From assembly GCA_036873755.1 (NCBI GenBank), contig JAVTVY010020387.1:18928-82927 (forward strand): 64,000 nt of DNA. Reading direction: 5' to 3'. A program made the translations under genes and the position numbers. Source of the DNA: Hanleya hanleyi. Taxonomy: Eukaryota; Mollusca; Polyplacophora; Lepidopleurida; Hanleyidae. Within the stretch, counting starts at the first letter, position 1. Every line of letters begins with the position of its first letter. The notes beneath the pieces were generated by a model, which did not search any database, had not been told where the DNA came from, and worked only from the letters and a program-made list of their open reading frames with translations. Below are positions 54,401-64,000 of the stretch, in pieces.

Positions 54401-57400
54401 AGCGGGGATCAACTGGGATGAACAGATTCAACAGAGACTGTGTGCACAAAGAGGCTCAATGGGGGATATTCAGAGGGGGACCAGCATCCATGTCTATTGA
54501 CCTCTCCCCATAGCTCAAATGAAATACTCAACGACTCCCTTTTTGCAGTCAAAACGTATGGGAGAGATCTTGCAAATCTGAAGAAATGAAATAATGGCTC
54601 CCTCGACATAGGAGTTGCGGAAGCCCTCATAGGGACAAGTAGAGGAAAACTTTTAATATTTATCCTTCCATATCATCTGTTTATTAAAGAAAATGACAGA
54701 CATCGGAAATACGACTTAAATTGCCGTTAAATTATGTTCTAATATCGTCCCAGAAATGATCCAGTAGGTGCATGGCAAGTAGACGGGCATTTTCGCATCC
54801 AACCTCCTGCTAATGAGAACCCAGTGAATTATGATCATAGTTCTATCATTTGGAGAATTCGCAATAACAAAAACTGAACCTTTAGTGTTTTATTTCTGTG
54901 TCAATGCATATCGTTGTTCACGATTTTGTTATACAGAGCAAAGTGCGTTGATTACAAGTGTGTCATGCTACAAATTATAACCAAGTAGCATTCTCTCAAA
55001 TAATATTCACCGTATTGACCAATTAAGGGAATAGGTCAAGGTGTTTTATTTGATATACAACGAAGGAAACTTAACAAGCATTCCATAAAGTGTCGTGTGT
55101 AGAAAACCGTGGGATCAACGTGTATATTTCCCTCCGACGCGATCAAGTTAGGATAAAATTATGAGTCCCATGTGAATACATTTTCCGCCATGCTGAGAAA
55201 AAAACTCAAAAAACTTTTGCGGCTACCGCCCGGTATGACAAAACAACTATTCTGAACCGAATATTGCATCTCTGATATTTTGTGAAAAGTATTGTATGAT
55301 TTGATGGCATGTAGTAAAGTTTTGCGTCGATACATCACACGTCTTCTGTATTTTACTTAGAACACGTTTCCATTCATGACCGAGATGACCTAAATCGAGG
55401 ACGCACGTAGGCCTAACATGAAGAGGCAGTCTGACAACATGCGCGAGTATAGTGTAACTCGTGAACTGACGATTTATCGATAAAAGCGTTGTTTTACATA
55501 TCCGATAAGTTTCCGAAAAATCGTGGATGCAGGCCAATCAAAAGACAATTATCCAGCTATCATAATAATATTTACTATAATTTATCTTTTGGAGCCGCGT
55601 TTGGAAGAAACAGTGGGTTACGGCAACAACAACAACATCACACAAATTACTAAAACTTACAATTCGATCATCCGCATTTTTCGGGATTTGTCACTTTCAA
55701 TGATTTGCAATAAATCGATCACCCCTCTTTTTTATCACCTGAAATATCACTTCCGGTGATCGAATTATTAGGGGAATTACCGTACATGAATTATATCACA
55801 GTCTACAACAACATTGCTAAAATAACTCAGTGTTACGAGATAACTCATTGGCCCAAACCATGACAGGGTGCCGTGTATCATCCAACAATTGGAGGCGACA
55901 ATAGCACGACGTGTCTTCTTAGAGCAACAACAACATATAGAACTGCTGCTGCATTGTCGATCAAGATATAAACTTCGGCCTAAGATAGTCAGCCGTTCAC
56001 GTGTTACATGCATGTTTTGTGCACTCCAGAACAACCACACCAAACCACAGTACGGCTGTTGTCAGTTAATAGGTTGTTTAGCATGACCTCATGCTAAAAC
56101 ATACATGCTAGATGCTATAATTATTAATTATTGAAGCTAATTTTTTTACCGTTAACAGAGAAGATTGTGATCGAATATATAACCTGGCAACATTCCTGTT
56201 TTACAGATTTATACACTCTGAAATACTCTCATAAATATCGCCAGAAAAAAATATTTATGAAATAATTATTCTCTAAGAGACATCTTAAGTTTGCTTAACT
56301 TTAATTGAAACATTATGTAAATAATTATGGTAGACAGGGAAAAACTTTTACTTGTGACCAATATTAAAGATAACTGCAGAATTTATTACCCGAATTTTTA
56401 ACGTGAGGAGTCCCCTCTTATTGAAATCTTCTTTTATTTCTTTTACACTGACTGAAGATAGGGATTCTCTGTCCACGGCAACGAATTTTGTATGTCCGTC
56501 GTCCTCAAGCTACGAGTATTCGTCGACCGTCTGTGTTGTCGTTGTTGTTGTCGGGAGTGAAGACGTGAAGCGCTCGAACACTTCGCTCAAAAGCGTTTCA
56601 TCAGATAAATGGATGGCTAAATGAATTGGTTGATGAGGAAACAACTGATCCATAAACTACATTGTAAAACCATGATGGCTTTGGTACACGGCCGTCAAAA
56701 GTGCCGGAGTTAAGACTTTACTGCCACGTGCTTGACACGAGGGAATCCCCGCTAGAAAAAGACTGTGCCTCGTTTTGAAATAGGCTTTCCCCAAGAATGT
56801 GAACCAAGATGGCGGCTCTTCAGTCGCCTTCGCGCTGACTCGCGCTGTGATGGTTCATTCGTTTTACTTAGATTTGCTTACTTATTTCTTTTACGACCAA
56901 TAATTACTGATAATTAAAATACATGCGGCATTATTTATCTCCAAAATATTGATGCGGGCGGGTCATGCGAAACAACCTATCAACTGACAATATTTTTTTT
57001 CGTGCGCGCTCCGCGCGCAAACGGAAAAAATCGCAAAACTCAATTTTTTTTATCAAAACTCAATTTGAAATTTTCTGCAAAACTCAATATATATTGTTTT
57101 TCATCGTGGTTACCACGATGAAAAAACGGCTAGAAAAACCCCTGCCGCCGTTCAAGTTTTGGATTTTTCATTGGTCCTACTTATCAGCCTGGTAAAAAGT
57201 GCTGATAATGTAGCTCACCTGAAATTTACCCCACTGTGAACAAATCATCCCCATTCCTAGCCAATACCAGATCTATCAAATGAGCCTGGTGCGATTTCTA
57301 GAATTTCAAGCTCTGTTGAGTTGTGTTTGAACACATTGGTAACTGCATGCATGTGCCTGCCTGGTGTTTAGTATCATGAGCATCTGTACCGCCACTTTCC

Positions 57401-59283
57401 TGGAATCCCAGGAGTATTACATTATTTCACTTCAGTTCCCTTGTCCTGAATTCAGAACCAAATAGATTGGGGAGTTCAGAAATATTTGGAAGGCTTCACA
57501 ACAAAGTGTTCTGGAATTTACACTGTTGGATACGGTTTATAGTCCATTTGAAGACAGCCAAATGCCGCAGTAAACACCTGTGAGAACAGAGTTGTTTGCG
57601 ATGTGGTCGAATGTAGGCACAGGTCATGGCGGTGAGGAAGAATGTATGTCATTTCGTACCCAAACCGATTCGACCCCAACCTTTTCACACCCAGTCCGTT
57701 TTGTACCCTAACCTTTTCGTACCCAGACCATTTCGTACCCAAACCTTTTCGTACCACTTCTTATATCAGTAATCTCATACCATTGTCTACGTTAACAAAC
57801 AGCCGAATGTCTTCCTGACATTATGCATAACTTGTAGAATAACTAGGAAATGTTAGATAACTTATGAAGACTACTGCATCGGTCGAGTCGGAAGATATTT
57901 TTTATCGATTGAGTGTTAAAACGGGTTGTTTATTCCTTGACAACTAAATCAAGTTCATTCATCTATAACAATGTTCTTATCTTCTTGTATAAATGTATGT
58001 ATGTCTGTAAATGTTTGTAAATATGTTGTGTTCTACATCCGTAAATACATGTATGTTTGATTGTTATACATTTTATCATTATTTTGTGAAATATATAGTG
58101 AGTGAATAGAATTTGTCGCTTTCAACAATATTTCAGCTATATCACGACGAACCAACTAAGCACTGCCCAGCCCAGTTGTGTTCCTGCTACTTCAAAGAAG
58201 AAATCTTTGATGCAGCATGGAACCATCCACCCTCCATCCACCCTATAAAACACTGAGGACAGCGCACAAGACAGACAGGACACGTACATGGTGCAATATA
58301 GACAAGTGATATTACAGTGCTAGACATCACATTATCAAGTTCCTGTTGCTTGTGAAATATATATCATGTAATCAGCCCACACAATTCACCTCAGCAATCA
58401 GCAATTGCCGAGGTAAATGCCGTGGCATAATCAGTTCACCTCAGCAATATTTAACATGATGTTAAATAGGAATATTTTAATATGACATTATTATTGCTGA
58501 GGTGACCTTTCTGAATTGTGAGGGCTGTGTAATAGAAAAGATAATGTTCTTTACTGTGATATCTGTAAATCTGTCTCCTGTAAAATATATATTATGTCAT
58601 AAAATATATCTGTAAATGCTTATTTGTGAGATCGGCATTCTAATAAAAAGATGTATTAACTTCAATAAAAGTCTTTTGCTTCACTTTTTTTTTTAGTGTT
58701 ATCTGATTGATCTGATCATTGTCAAGAACTTCGAATCGGCTTACAACTCTTAGATCCGAGTACGGGTGTATCTGTCAGTTAACACCGAAGTGAACAGTGT
58801 TCACTCCCTGAGCGAAAGAACCAAATGAAACCGTTTAATCACCGTACGACTCTCTCGTAGTATCAGTCATGTAAACAAAGTATTTCTAGTTGGAAATTCC
58901 CCCCCAACAGTATATTTTCAAAATTTATAAATCAGTTACCATGTACACAATGTTTAATACGAATATATTTGCGTTTGAATAGGTTTTATTGTATATGGTA
59001 CGAAAAGGTTAGGATACAAAACTGACTGGGTACGAAGTGGTTTGGGTACGAAATGACCAGTACTCATGAGGAATGAACAGTGACGGGCAACAACAAGGAA
59101 CCCTCTGCCTCTGGCCTGGGTACACCACTCTATACTTGCCGGTTTACTGGGGTAAACTGATGACAGATGTTCCTTCAGCTTCTTCACTGTCCATCCTAGC
59201 ATACATTCGATTGTCTGATCAGCAATTCTTTGATTCGGTGCTTTCACAACCAGTGTAACAGGGTTGTCTGGTGTCAAGTCCAT
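45245..59283 (-). CDS. HERPUD: HERPUD-type ER membrane ubiquitin-like protein (eight exons)
   Basis: Spliced model on the minus strand, exons 5' to 3': 59140-59283, 51052-51129, 50603-50701, 48396-48520, 47308-47454, 46648-46965, 45822-45978, 45245-45418. All phases agree and give 413 residues. An N-terminal ubiquitin-like domain (PVTLVVKAPNQR...YPSKP/QETEQKLIYSGKLL) is followed by a Gln/Met-rich linker, the hallmark NIRMNAQGGP and RDWLDWVY motifs, and a hydrophobic hairpin (FGVLLSIVYFYSTMSRFVIV). Family members sit in the ER membrane, bind HRD1 ligase and are strongly induced by unfolded-protein stress to promote ER-associated degradation. I cannot separate HERPUD1 from HERPUD2; a single invertebrate orthologue is likely. 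Introns are repeat-filled. Confidence 0.9.
45822..45978 (-). CDS. HERPUD: HERPUD exon 7
   Basis: 157 bp; GWFRLGRREEQ continues the post-hairpin motif, then a polyglutamine stretch (QQQQQQ). Donor CAG|GTCGGT is weak but needed for the frame to join exon 8. Confidence 0.82.
46648..46965 (-). CDS. HERPUD: HERPUD exon 6
   Basis: 318 bp with the family signature: NQNIRMNAQGGP, an acidic run of six Asp, RDWLDWVYAMCRFG and the membrane hairpin SIVYFYSTMSRFVIVFLFF. Donor GTAAGT after TACTT, phase 2. Confidence 0.92.
47308..47454 (-). CDS. HERPUD: HERPUD exon 5
   Basis: 147 bp encoding a Met/Gln/Tyr-rich region with WMQQMYSQYMAQYMQ, equivalent to the WxQQxYxxQYxxQY patch of HERPUD proteins. Phase 2 on both sides. 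Confidence 0.87.
48396..48520 (-). CDS. HERPUD: HERPUD exon 4
   Basis: 125 bp, enters phase 0 and leaves phase 2 (GG|GTGAGT). Encodes a Pro/Met/Gln-rich linker (MVNNPFVAPPMQAQG) of low conservation. Confidence 0.8.
49770..50075. repeat. Fold-back hairpin in HERPUD intron 3
   Basis: CAGTTAAAATCTTTATCTGG and ATCTGGCATGCTTTAAT at 49855-49882 are mirrored by ATTAAAGCATGCCAGATGTT and AAAGATTTTAACTG at 49952-49985, with weaker complementarity extending outward (TTTCCACTACAG versus CTGTAGTGAAAC). Arms of up to about 150 bp separated by about 10-70 bp. Confidence 0.75.
50209..50480. repeat. Dispersed repeat in HERPUD intron 3
   Basis: Starts GTGAGTGAGTGAATATGATT, then TTTCAGTCATATCACAACAT, three ATTCC(T/G)TTT(T/A)CACxxGGGAACCCCAC-like subunits, and ends at CATGACCTGGAGTGTGCACA. 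The same element occurs at 51779-52060; the GTGAGTGAGT head followed by CAGC/TATATCAC is common in gastropod repeats to my knowledge. Confidence 0.7.
50603..50701 (-). CDS. HERPUD: HERPUD exon 3
   Basis: 33 codons; HTVHLVCSPTSEG closes the ubiquitin-like domain. Acceptor CACATTTCAG, donor GTAAGT. Confidence 0.87.
51052..51129 (-). CDS. HERPUD: HERPUD exon 2
   Basis: 26 codons, QETEQKLIYSGKLLQDHLTL..., the middle of the ubiquitin-like fold. Acceptor CTATTTGCAG, donor GTAGGT; phase 0 on both sides. Confidence 0.88.
51779..52060. repeat. Dispersed repeat in HERPUD intron 1, second copy
   Basis: Shares TATTTCAGTCATATCACAAC, GGGGTCCTATTCTTTTTCACA and CATGACCTGGGGTGTGCACAACGA with the copy at 50.2-50.5 kb. 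A shorter head-only copy lies near 58095-58150. Confidence 0.7.
52854..55787. mobile_element. Nested element with TACGGTAATTCC terminal inverted repeats
   Basis: TACGGTAATTCCTCTAATAA followed by ATCGATCACCC at 52854 is mirrored by the complement ending GGAATTACCGTA at about 55787. Both ends also contain further ATTCGATCACC motifs. About 2.9 kb, no recognised protein. It lies inside the larger inverted pair at 52.6-57.2 kb. Confidence 0.55.
56804..56816 (+). promoter_or_regulatory. YY1-type site in a CpG-rich patch
   Basis: CCAAGATGGCGGC is an exact match to the extended YY1 consensus, surrounded by TCGCGC-rich sequence. YY1 sites of this form usually lie at transcription starts. No gene was found starting here. 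Confidence 0.35.
57655..57760. repeat. Short minisatellite, TTTCGTACCCAAACC units
   Basis: About six units of 17-20 bp (TTTCGTACCCAAACC, TTTTGTACCCTAACC, and so on). The complementary array lies at 58985-59062. Confidence 0.8.
58374..58530. mobile_element. MITE-like inverted repeat
   Basis: AGCCCACACAATTCACCTCAGCAAT at the left is mirrored by ATTGCTGAGGTGACC...GAATTGTGAGGGCT at the right. About 155 bp, AT-rich centre, noncoding. Confidence 0.65.
58985..59062. repeat. Inverted counterpart of the TTTCGTACCC minisatellite
   Basis: GGTACGAAAAGGTTAGGATA and GGTTTGGGTACGAAATGACC are the complement of units at 57.66-57.76 kb. It ends about 80 bp from HERPUD exon 1. Confidence 0.75.
59140..59283 (-). 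CDS. HERPUD: HERPUD exon 1
   Basis: 48 codons from ATG, ending ...SSVYPSKP in phase 0. The only donor that keeps the frame is GC (CCG|GCAAGT), giving a GC-AG intron. Nearby GT dinucleotides would put exon 2 out of frame. Confidence 0.85.
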
Positions 59284-59823
59284 ATTTGTGAAGATTGTCC
59301 GTTCTCCCCTGTAGTTCCAGGTTGTAAGTTACCGGCAATTTTGAATCAAATTGATGTCTTTGATCAACCAGTGTTGTTGATACACACCCTCTCCGATAAA
59401 ATCTGCCACTGCAGTTTCAACAAACTATGGTGATGCAATTCGAATTCGTGACCGACTTATAACAGTGTGAGGGTTATGTTCACTGCTCAAAATATTAAGT
59501 TATTTTATAAAGAAATATGAAGATAACTGATGAACGATGCAACTTGAATTCTCTTGAAAAGCAGTGTCAGCAAATATCTGAGGAAACACCTTGCTGTTGT
59601 TGTTGTTGTAAAAATGTGTGGATGTGTCAAATTGCCAGTATCAATTCTCGGGTTTCTATCTCAATGAAATTCGTTTGGCGTCTGTCTGACCTTGTAGCAA
59701 CTTCCGCAAACGTGTCCTCAAAGTTGCAAATAATCGATAAACAGTCAATAAACACAAACAATTCTCGAAGTTGCGGTTTTACACAACCGATACCTGCCAG
59801 TTTAGCCCCCGGAACCAACAAAG

Positions 59824-59896
59824 TGACGTCAGTCACATGATCGATATGCTGGTTTGGCAAAATTTGATTGGTTGTCGAAATACGATGGCTACGTCA
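59824..59896 (-). promoter_or_regulatory. CRE/ATF-like cluster upstream of HERPUD
   Basis: A full CRE palindrome TGACGTCA (59824-59831), an inverted CCAAT (59867-59871) and TGACGTAG (59889-59896, close to the UPR element TGACGTGG). On the minus strand CCAAT is followed after nine bases by CCAAA, two mismatches from the ER stress element CCAAT-N9-CCACG. HERPUD promoters are known stress targets; assignment here is inference. The cluster is about 540 bp from the start codon. Confidence 0.4.
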
Positions 59897-59899
59897 TCT

Positions 59900-61004
59900 T
59901 CCGACAGTTGCCGGATTTATACGGAAATGCACGTGTTACCAAAACAACCTTGACTGCATGGCAAAGTCAACCCAACCCATACAAGCGTTTTTTTAACGGA
60001 TATTTCATAATTCCGTTAGTGAAATAAACCTTTTTGGCGAAAAAATATCCGTATAATGCGGCTTCAAATCCTGAGATAGTTAGAATTTTAAATATGCAAA
60101 ACATTTCCTGAAATTCCACTTTTAGCTAAAAAGTGACTGAGTGAATTCTGGCAAAAATTCTATTTTCATTTCCATTTTCTCACATGGAATTCTTCCACCT
60201 ACTGACCAAACAATGCGTTTAAGAATTTCATCATCGGCAAAATTGTTTTGAAGAAGTTATTCACAAAATCAGTTTTTCTGCCGAACTGTGAGATTTTTAA
60301 TTTAACGAAATCCTGAAATGAAGTTTTATGATTTGACGCAAATTTTCATGTTACTGATTAATTATTGGTAGCAAGATTGGAAAAAGCATACACCGAGAAA
60401 GTAGCAAAACTTGCGTGTTTGAGTTTTTTTTAATAAATAAATTTATTAATTAATTAATTTACCCTGAATGTAAACTCGTCAGTGTTTTTTTCAGAGATGC
60501 GAATAGGTATTAGTCTAACTATCAATTTATCATTAAAAGTGCATTCGATCATGGTAATATCAGATATTGATATACCGAACTGTGACGGTTGGTCCTAACT
60601 GAAGAATATTACTCTAGTATTTTAAAAGAAGAATTGTGTGCTTCAGAGGGTAAATGTGTCAATTCAGTAGGGCTATGAATAAAACGAACAAGTCTCCCTG
60701 GATAGACAGTAAAGGAGCTGGGACTATTAGAGAGAGTTAAAACTCTCTTGCACAACAAATCAAGCAAGAATCAATATCGCAAATAATATTCCACTGTTGC
60801 AATACCTTAATACAGTACCGACTCATATTTAGAGTCGGTATGGTGAAAAACCTTGAAACATTAGCTGTAAGCTATTCACCGACTTTGCAAAACAAAATTA
60901 AAATTTGAATAATTTTTAGTTTTTTATGCTGCTAGTAATGTTATTTGCCTAATTTTGTGTATCAAGAGTGCAGCATTGTACATATTGTACCATATTTTGT
61001 TTAA
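59900..61004. other. No gene seen; AT-rich noncoding DNA
   Basis: Contains a short perfect hairpin ACCGACTC-ATATTTA-GAGTCGGT near 60816 and an AT-rich ATTAATTAATTAATTT tract near 60450. Confidence 0.45.
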
Positions 61005-61770
61005 TCGCCGGAAATGCATTCTAAGCGTTTACCCCGGAAATAAATCTGAAAATAATGTATGCAGATTTGTTTCACCTTTATAAGCACACATCGATATTTG
61101 AAAAAAAATCACACCTCATACCCGACTCCATTTGATTTTCCAGTAATATTTGAACACATACAAAATAATGACCTTTACTTCATGGAATATTAGAAACCAA
61201 TATGATACCGAATCGATTCATTTACACAATGCTAAAATAATCCTCACAGCCCAAGGCGAGGGTTCAAGGGCCGCCTAGGCCCCGGAAACTCTGAGGTCCT
61301 ATATCGCCAGAGATGTGTTCAAAGCCTTTTCCCGGAAATAAATCTGAAAATAATGTATGCAGATTTATGTTTCTATTTGCACGTTTGCTTCGAATTTATA
61401 AGCACGCTTCGATATTTGAAAAAAATCACACCTGATCACTGAATCCATTTGAGATTCTAGTTATATTTAACACACACAAAACGATGACCTTCATGTCATA
61501 GAACATTAGAAACCAAGATGATACCAATATGATCCATTTACACAAAGCTAAAATAAGCTTATTCTCATCGCCCAACAGGGGCTGCCGAGGCCCCAGAAGC
61601 TCTGAGGTCCTAGGTGGCCGGAGATGCGTTCTACCTGTTTTCCAAGAAATAAATCTGAACATATTATAAATTTATGTAGATTTTTTCACTTTTGTTTTGC
61701 ATAAGCAAGCATCGATATTGAAAAATATCACACCTCATGCCCGACTTCATTTAACTTTCTGGTTTAACAC
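61005..61770. repeat. Tandem repeat, about 308-bp unit, 2.5 copies
   Basis: CGGAAATAAATCTGAAAATA and ATGTATGCAGATTTG recur at about 61037 and 61335, with a diverged third start near 61646. Each unit also carries TAAGCACRC-TTCGATATTTGAAAAAAATC and GGCCCCGGAA-CTCTGAGGTCC. The minus-strand frame here is a repeat translation. Confidence 0.8.
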
Positions 61771-62489
61771 AAACATGACAAACAAAACAGGCCTATAACA
61801 CACCACGTGCTCGCGGCGATAAAGTCTGAAACTCCAACACCAATAGTACGTTAACAAACCACATGATGGTCTGTTTATTACACCCATAGAGACTTTGATT
61901 ACATAATTCACATTCATTTACTTTACATATCAGTTTAAGATATTATTTCAACGTGGAATCCCAGGCTTCGCTGATCCCTCCAAAAAAAGGTCCCCCCCCC
62001 ACCAACACCTACTAATGTGAGGACATAATATGTATATCCCTTTACAGAGTAGCTGCTTTGTATATTAACAGCTAAAACAGAGAAATATATTAAAATCTAT
62101 CACTGAAATGTTATAATCTACTCAGAACTTATACTTTTAAAGATTCGAGTTTAGACTTCCTTACACCCGAGTATATACTGAATAGTGGTCACAATTAGAG
62201 AAACGTACTCTCCATCACCCAATCATAGGAGATAATTCCAGAGTAAAAAAATACACTGGACCAGGTGTGACTATTAGTTGGAAATACATTGCAGCATACA
62301 TATTGATTCTTGCTGTACAAGGTCACATATTATCACTAAAATGTTTTAATGAATAATCATTTAATTTCAATGTAATGCATATGGCTTTTCCTAAAATATA
62401 TTCCATATTGGTATTCAGATATTGATAAGAAATATTGAAAAAAAATAACTGTCCAGGATAAATATAAACACAGAAGGAAGCAATCAGAG
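61771..62489. other. No gene seen
   Basis: AT-rich, with a C9 run near 61992. No motifs recognised. Confidence 0.4.
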
Positions 62490-63240
62490 ATTGCTCAATT
62501 GTATTGAGATCCAGCCTGGACAAATAAATATATCCCATTCACTTAGGTTTGATAAACAAAGGATCATAACTCTTGAAAATATAACCGAAAACAGAGAAAC
62601 TTCATGCTGCACAACTATGCATCTTAGCTTGCTAAGGGCATTTCACGTTTCACTTTACACTACCCTTAGATTGTCGCTGTGATTCGGCATGTATTTCACA
62701 CGGCGCCATCTATCTAGAGGGAGATAATCCAGTTCGAAAGTTGTTCCCAAAGCATGAGGTCAAATGTCGGCCCCATTTAAACGAGCCAATGAAATTATCT
62801 GTATTCAAATATTTCTCAGACGTGCAGAGATGTCAGTTTCACGAGGCGCAAGACTGGGGGAGTCTACGCGAGACCAAAACGAAGTTGTGCGAATTAGCTA
62901 TTTTATTTCTGACTCTAGTGGAGCATGCTTCTTTGTTAAATCATATTACATATTTGAAAACAAAATAAAATCGGCGGCAGACCACAGGAAAATGATATGC
63001 TTTTTATTTTGTGATGGGGGCACTTCGAGGCCCACCATGGGATCGTTTCAATCGATCGCTTTCTGGAGGTGTGTCTTCGTTGTATGAATGTGATTGCACC
63101 GATGTTGGATGTAACGGGACCAGTCGGATGTGACCATTTGGGAAACGCCCTATTACACGCAGATAGCACCCGTTACCGCATGGCTACGAGCAGAAGTTTC
63201 TACGTATGATCGTGCCATGCGTTCGGATGATGCAACTATG
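62490..63240. other. Diverged single copy of the downstream repeat; no gene seen
   Basis: CATAACTCTTGAAAATATAA near 62567 and GAAACTTCATGCTGCACAAC near 62599 match the array starting at 63246. The remainder is noncoding by inspection. Confidence 0.5.
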
Positions 63241-63245
63241 GGGCA

Positions 63246-63840
63246 TTGACCACATATTATGCAAATTTCATACTTGTCCATGCAATATTACCCGAGATGC
63301 AGCCCGGACAAGTCCCAATTCACAAAGATTTCAAGAAAAAAAGGGCCATAACTCTTGAAAATATAAGCGAAACGCGGAGAAACTTAATCACACTGCACAA
63401 CTACAGGGCACTGACCACATATCCTGCAAATTTCATAATTGTCCATACAATATTAACAGAGGTCCAGCCCGGAGAAGTCCCAATTCACAAAGATTTGAAG
63501 AAAAAAAGGGCCATAACTCTTGAAAATATATGCAAAACGCGGAGAAACTTCATGCTGCACAACTACAGGGCACTGATGACATATGCTGCAAATTTCATAA
63601 TTGTCCCTACAATATTAAACGAGATCCAGCCCGGACAAGTCCTAATTCACGGAGATTTCAGGAACAAAGGGCCATAATTCTTGAAAATACAGGCAAAACG
63701 GGGAGAAACTTTACGCTGCACAATTGTGGGGCACTGACCACATATCATGCAAATTTCATACTTGACCATACAATATTAACCAAGATCCAGCCCGGACAAG
63801 TCCCATTCACAGAGATTTCAGAAAAAGGGCCATAACTCTA
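63246..63840. repeat. Tandem repeat, about 160-bp unit, four copies
   Basis: Each unit contains TATGCAAATTTCATA, GATCCAGCCCGGACAAGTCC and AGGGCCATAACTCTTGAAAA. The 143-codon frame running through it is the repeat translated in a phase that happens to stay open, not a gene. Confidence 0.85.
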
Positions 63841-63846
63841 ATTAGA

Positions 63847-63860
63847 GGGGGGGGGGGGGG
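63847..63860 (+). repeat. Poly-G run (14 G)
   Basis: Uninterrupted G14 directly after the tandem array; length may be inaccurate in assembly. Confidence 0.8.
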
Positions 63861-64000
63861 CATAATAATAACATGAATAAAGATGCAGTGAAACTGGTAA
63901 TAACAGACAGCTGTCAGTGTTATTTCATATATATTTTTGATATTAATAGAGGTCACAATAAGGGTAAGTCCCAAAGTCACACAATCAGGGGAGATAATTT

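Larger units (their letters stand above)
52590..57185. mobile_element. Inverted-repeat-bounded region in HERPUD intron 1
   Basis: GGCCGCAGGGGTTATTCTAGCC near 52610 matches the complement of GGCTAGAAAAACCCCTGCCGCC near 57128, and both sides carry clusters of AAACTCAATTTT facing inward. No transposase was recognised, so class and exact ends are unresolved. Confidence 0.45.

Noticed and set aside
55247..55537. 96-codon minus-strand frame, possible nested gene
   Set aside because: It begins with TTG right after a stop, has no ATG or splice acceptor, and I recognise no family; insufficient support to call a gene.
63246..63677. 143-codon plus-strand open frame
   Set aside because: It translates the 160-bp tandem repeat unit by unit; the repeat explains both its length and its repetitive peptide.

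Overview
This is animal nuclear DNA, most likely from a mollusc and probably a gastropod. Genes are split by spliceosomal introns, AT-rich noncoding sequence is crowded with short dispersed repeats, and the repeat types (GTGAGTGAGT-headed elements, 'GGGCCATAACTCTTGAAAAT' tandem repeats, tRNA-headed SINEs) are ones I associate with mollusc genomes. The species is inference. Three host genes are clear: an intronless ankyrin/SOCS-box (ASB-type) gene (5339-6454, +), a testis-specific serine kinase (TSSK-type) gene in two exons (9955-10758 and 25532-25795, +), and an eight-exon HERPUD-type ER-stress gene (45245-59283, -).

The main accessory object is a 13,002-bp Polinton/Maverick (adintovirus-like) element at 12336-25337, in the single TSSK intron and antisense to the gene. 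Its boundaries are exact: 6-bp target duplications TTCAGA, AG...CT termini and terminal inverted repeats of about 1.7-1.9 kb. Each TIR is mostly a 153-bp tandem array in which nearly every unit carries an NRF1-type palindrome. All genes between the TIRs read on the minus strand. From 3' to 5' end of the minus-strand series they are: adenain-like protease, major capsid protein, small basic amphipathic virion protein, penton-like minor capsid protein, a proline-rich/basic protein, a small GG-hydrophobic protein, packaging ATPase, mucin-like membrane protein, internally deleted integrase, then three genes made of four copies of an unfamiliar tryptophan-containing module plus a tail-anchored protein. 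No protein-primed DNA polymerase is present. Major capsid, minor capsid and ATPase each contain an in-frame stop, the ATPase also a frameshift, so this copy is decayed and non-autonomous.

Layout: 1-5 kb dispersed and tandem repeats; 5.3-6.5 kb ASB gene; 7-9 kb MITE-like palindromes; 9.9-25.8 kb TSSK gene with the Polinton in its intron; 26-30 kb an integrase-core remnant and a 2.8-kb fold-back element sharing the Polinton TIR satellite; 30.2-30.7 kb an RNase H fragment and a tRNA-derived SINE; 34.6-37.6 kb a broken Penelope-like retroelement with a nested insertion; 37.9-42.3 kb two tandem, heavily decayed copies of the Polinton structural block that share deletions; 42.7-44.2 kb dispersed and tandem repeats; 45.2-59.3 kb HERPUD gene with repeat-filled introns; 59.5-64 kb its upstream region, then tandem repeats.

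The host genes have no evident functional link to one another. The Polinton genes form one late-type morphogenesis set (capsid, maturation protease, packaging ATPase, core-like proteins), with TATA-like boxes ahead of individual genes or small overlapping gene groups. All reading was by eye; family assignments rest on motifs, not searches.
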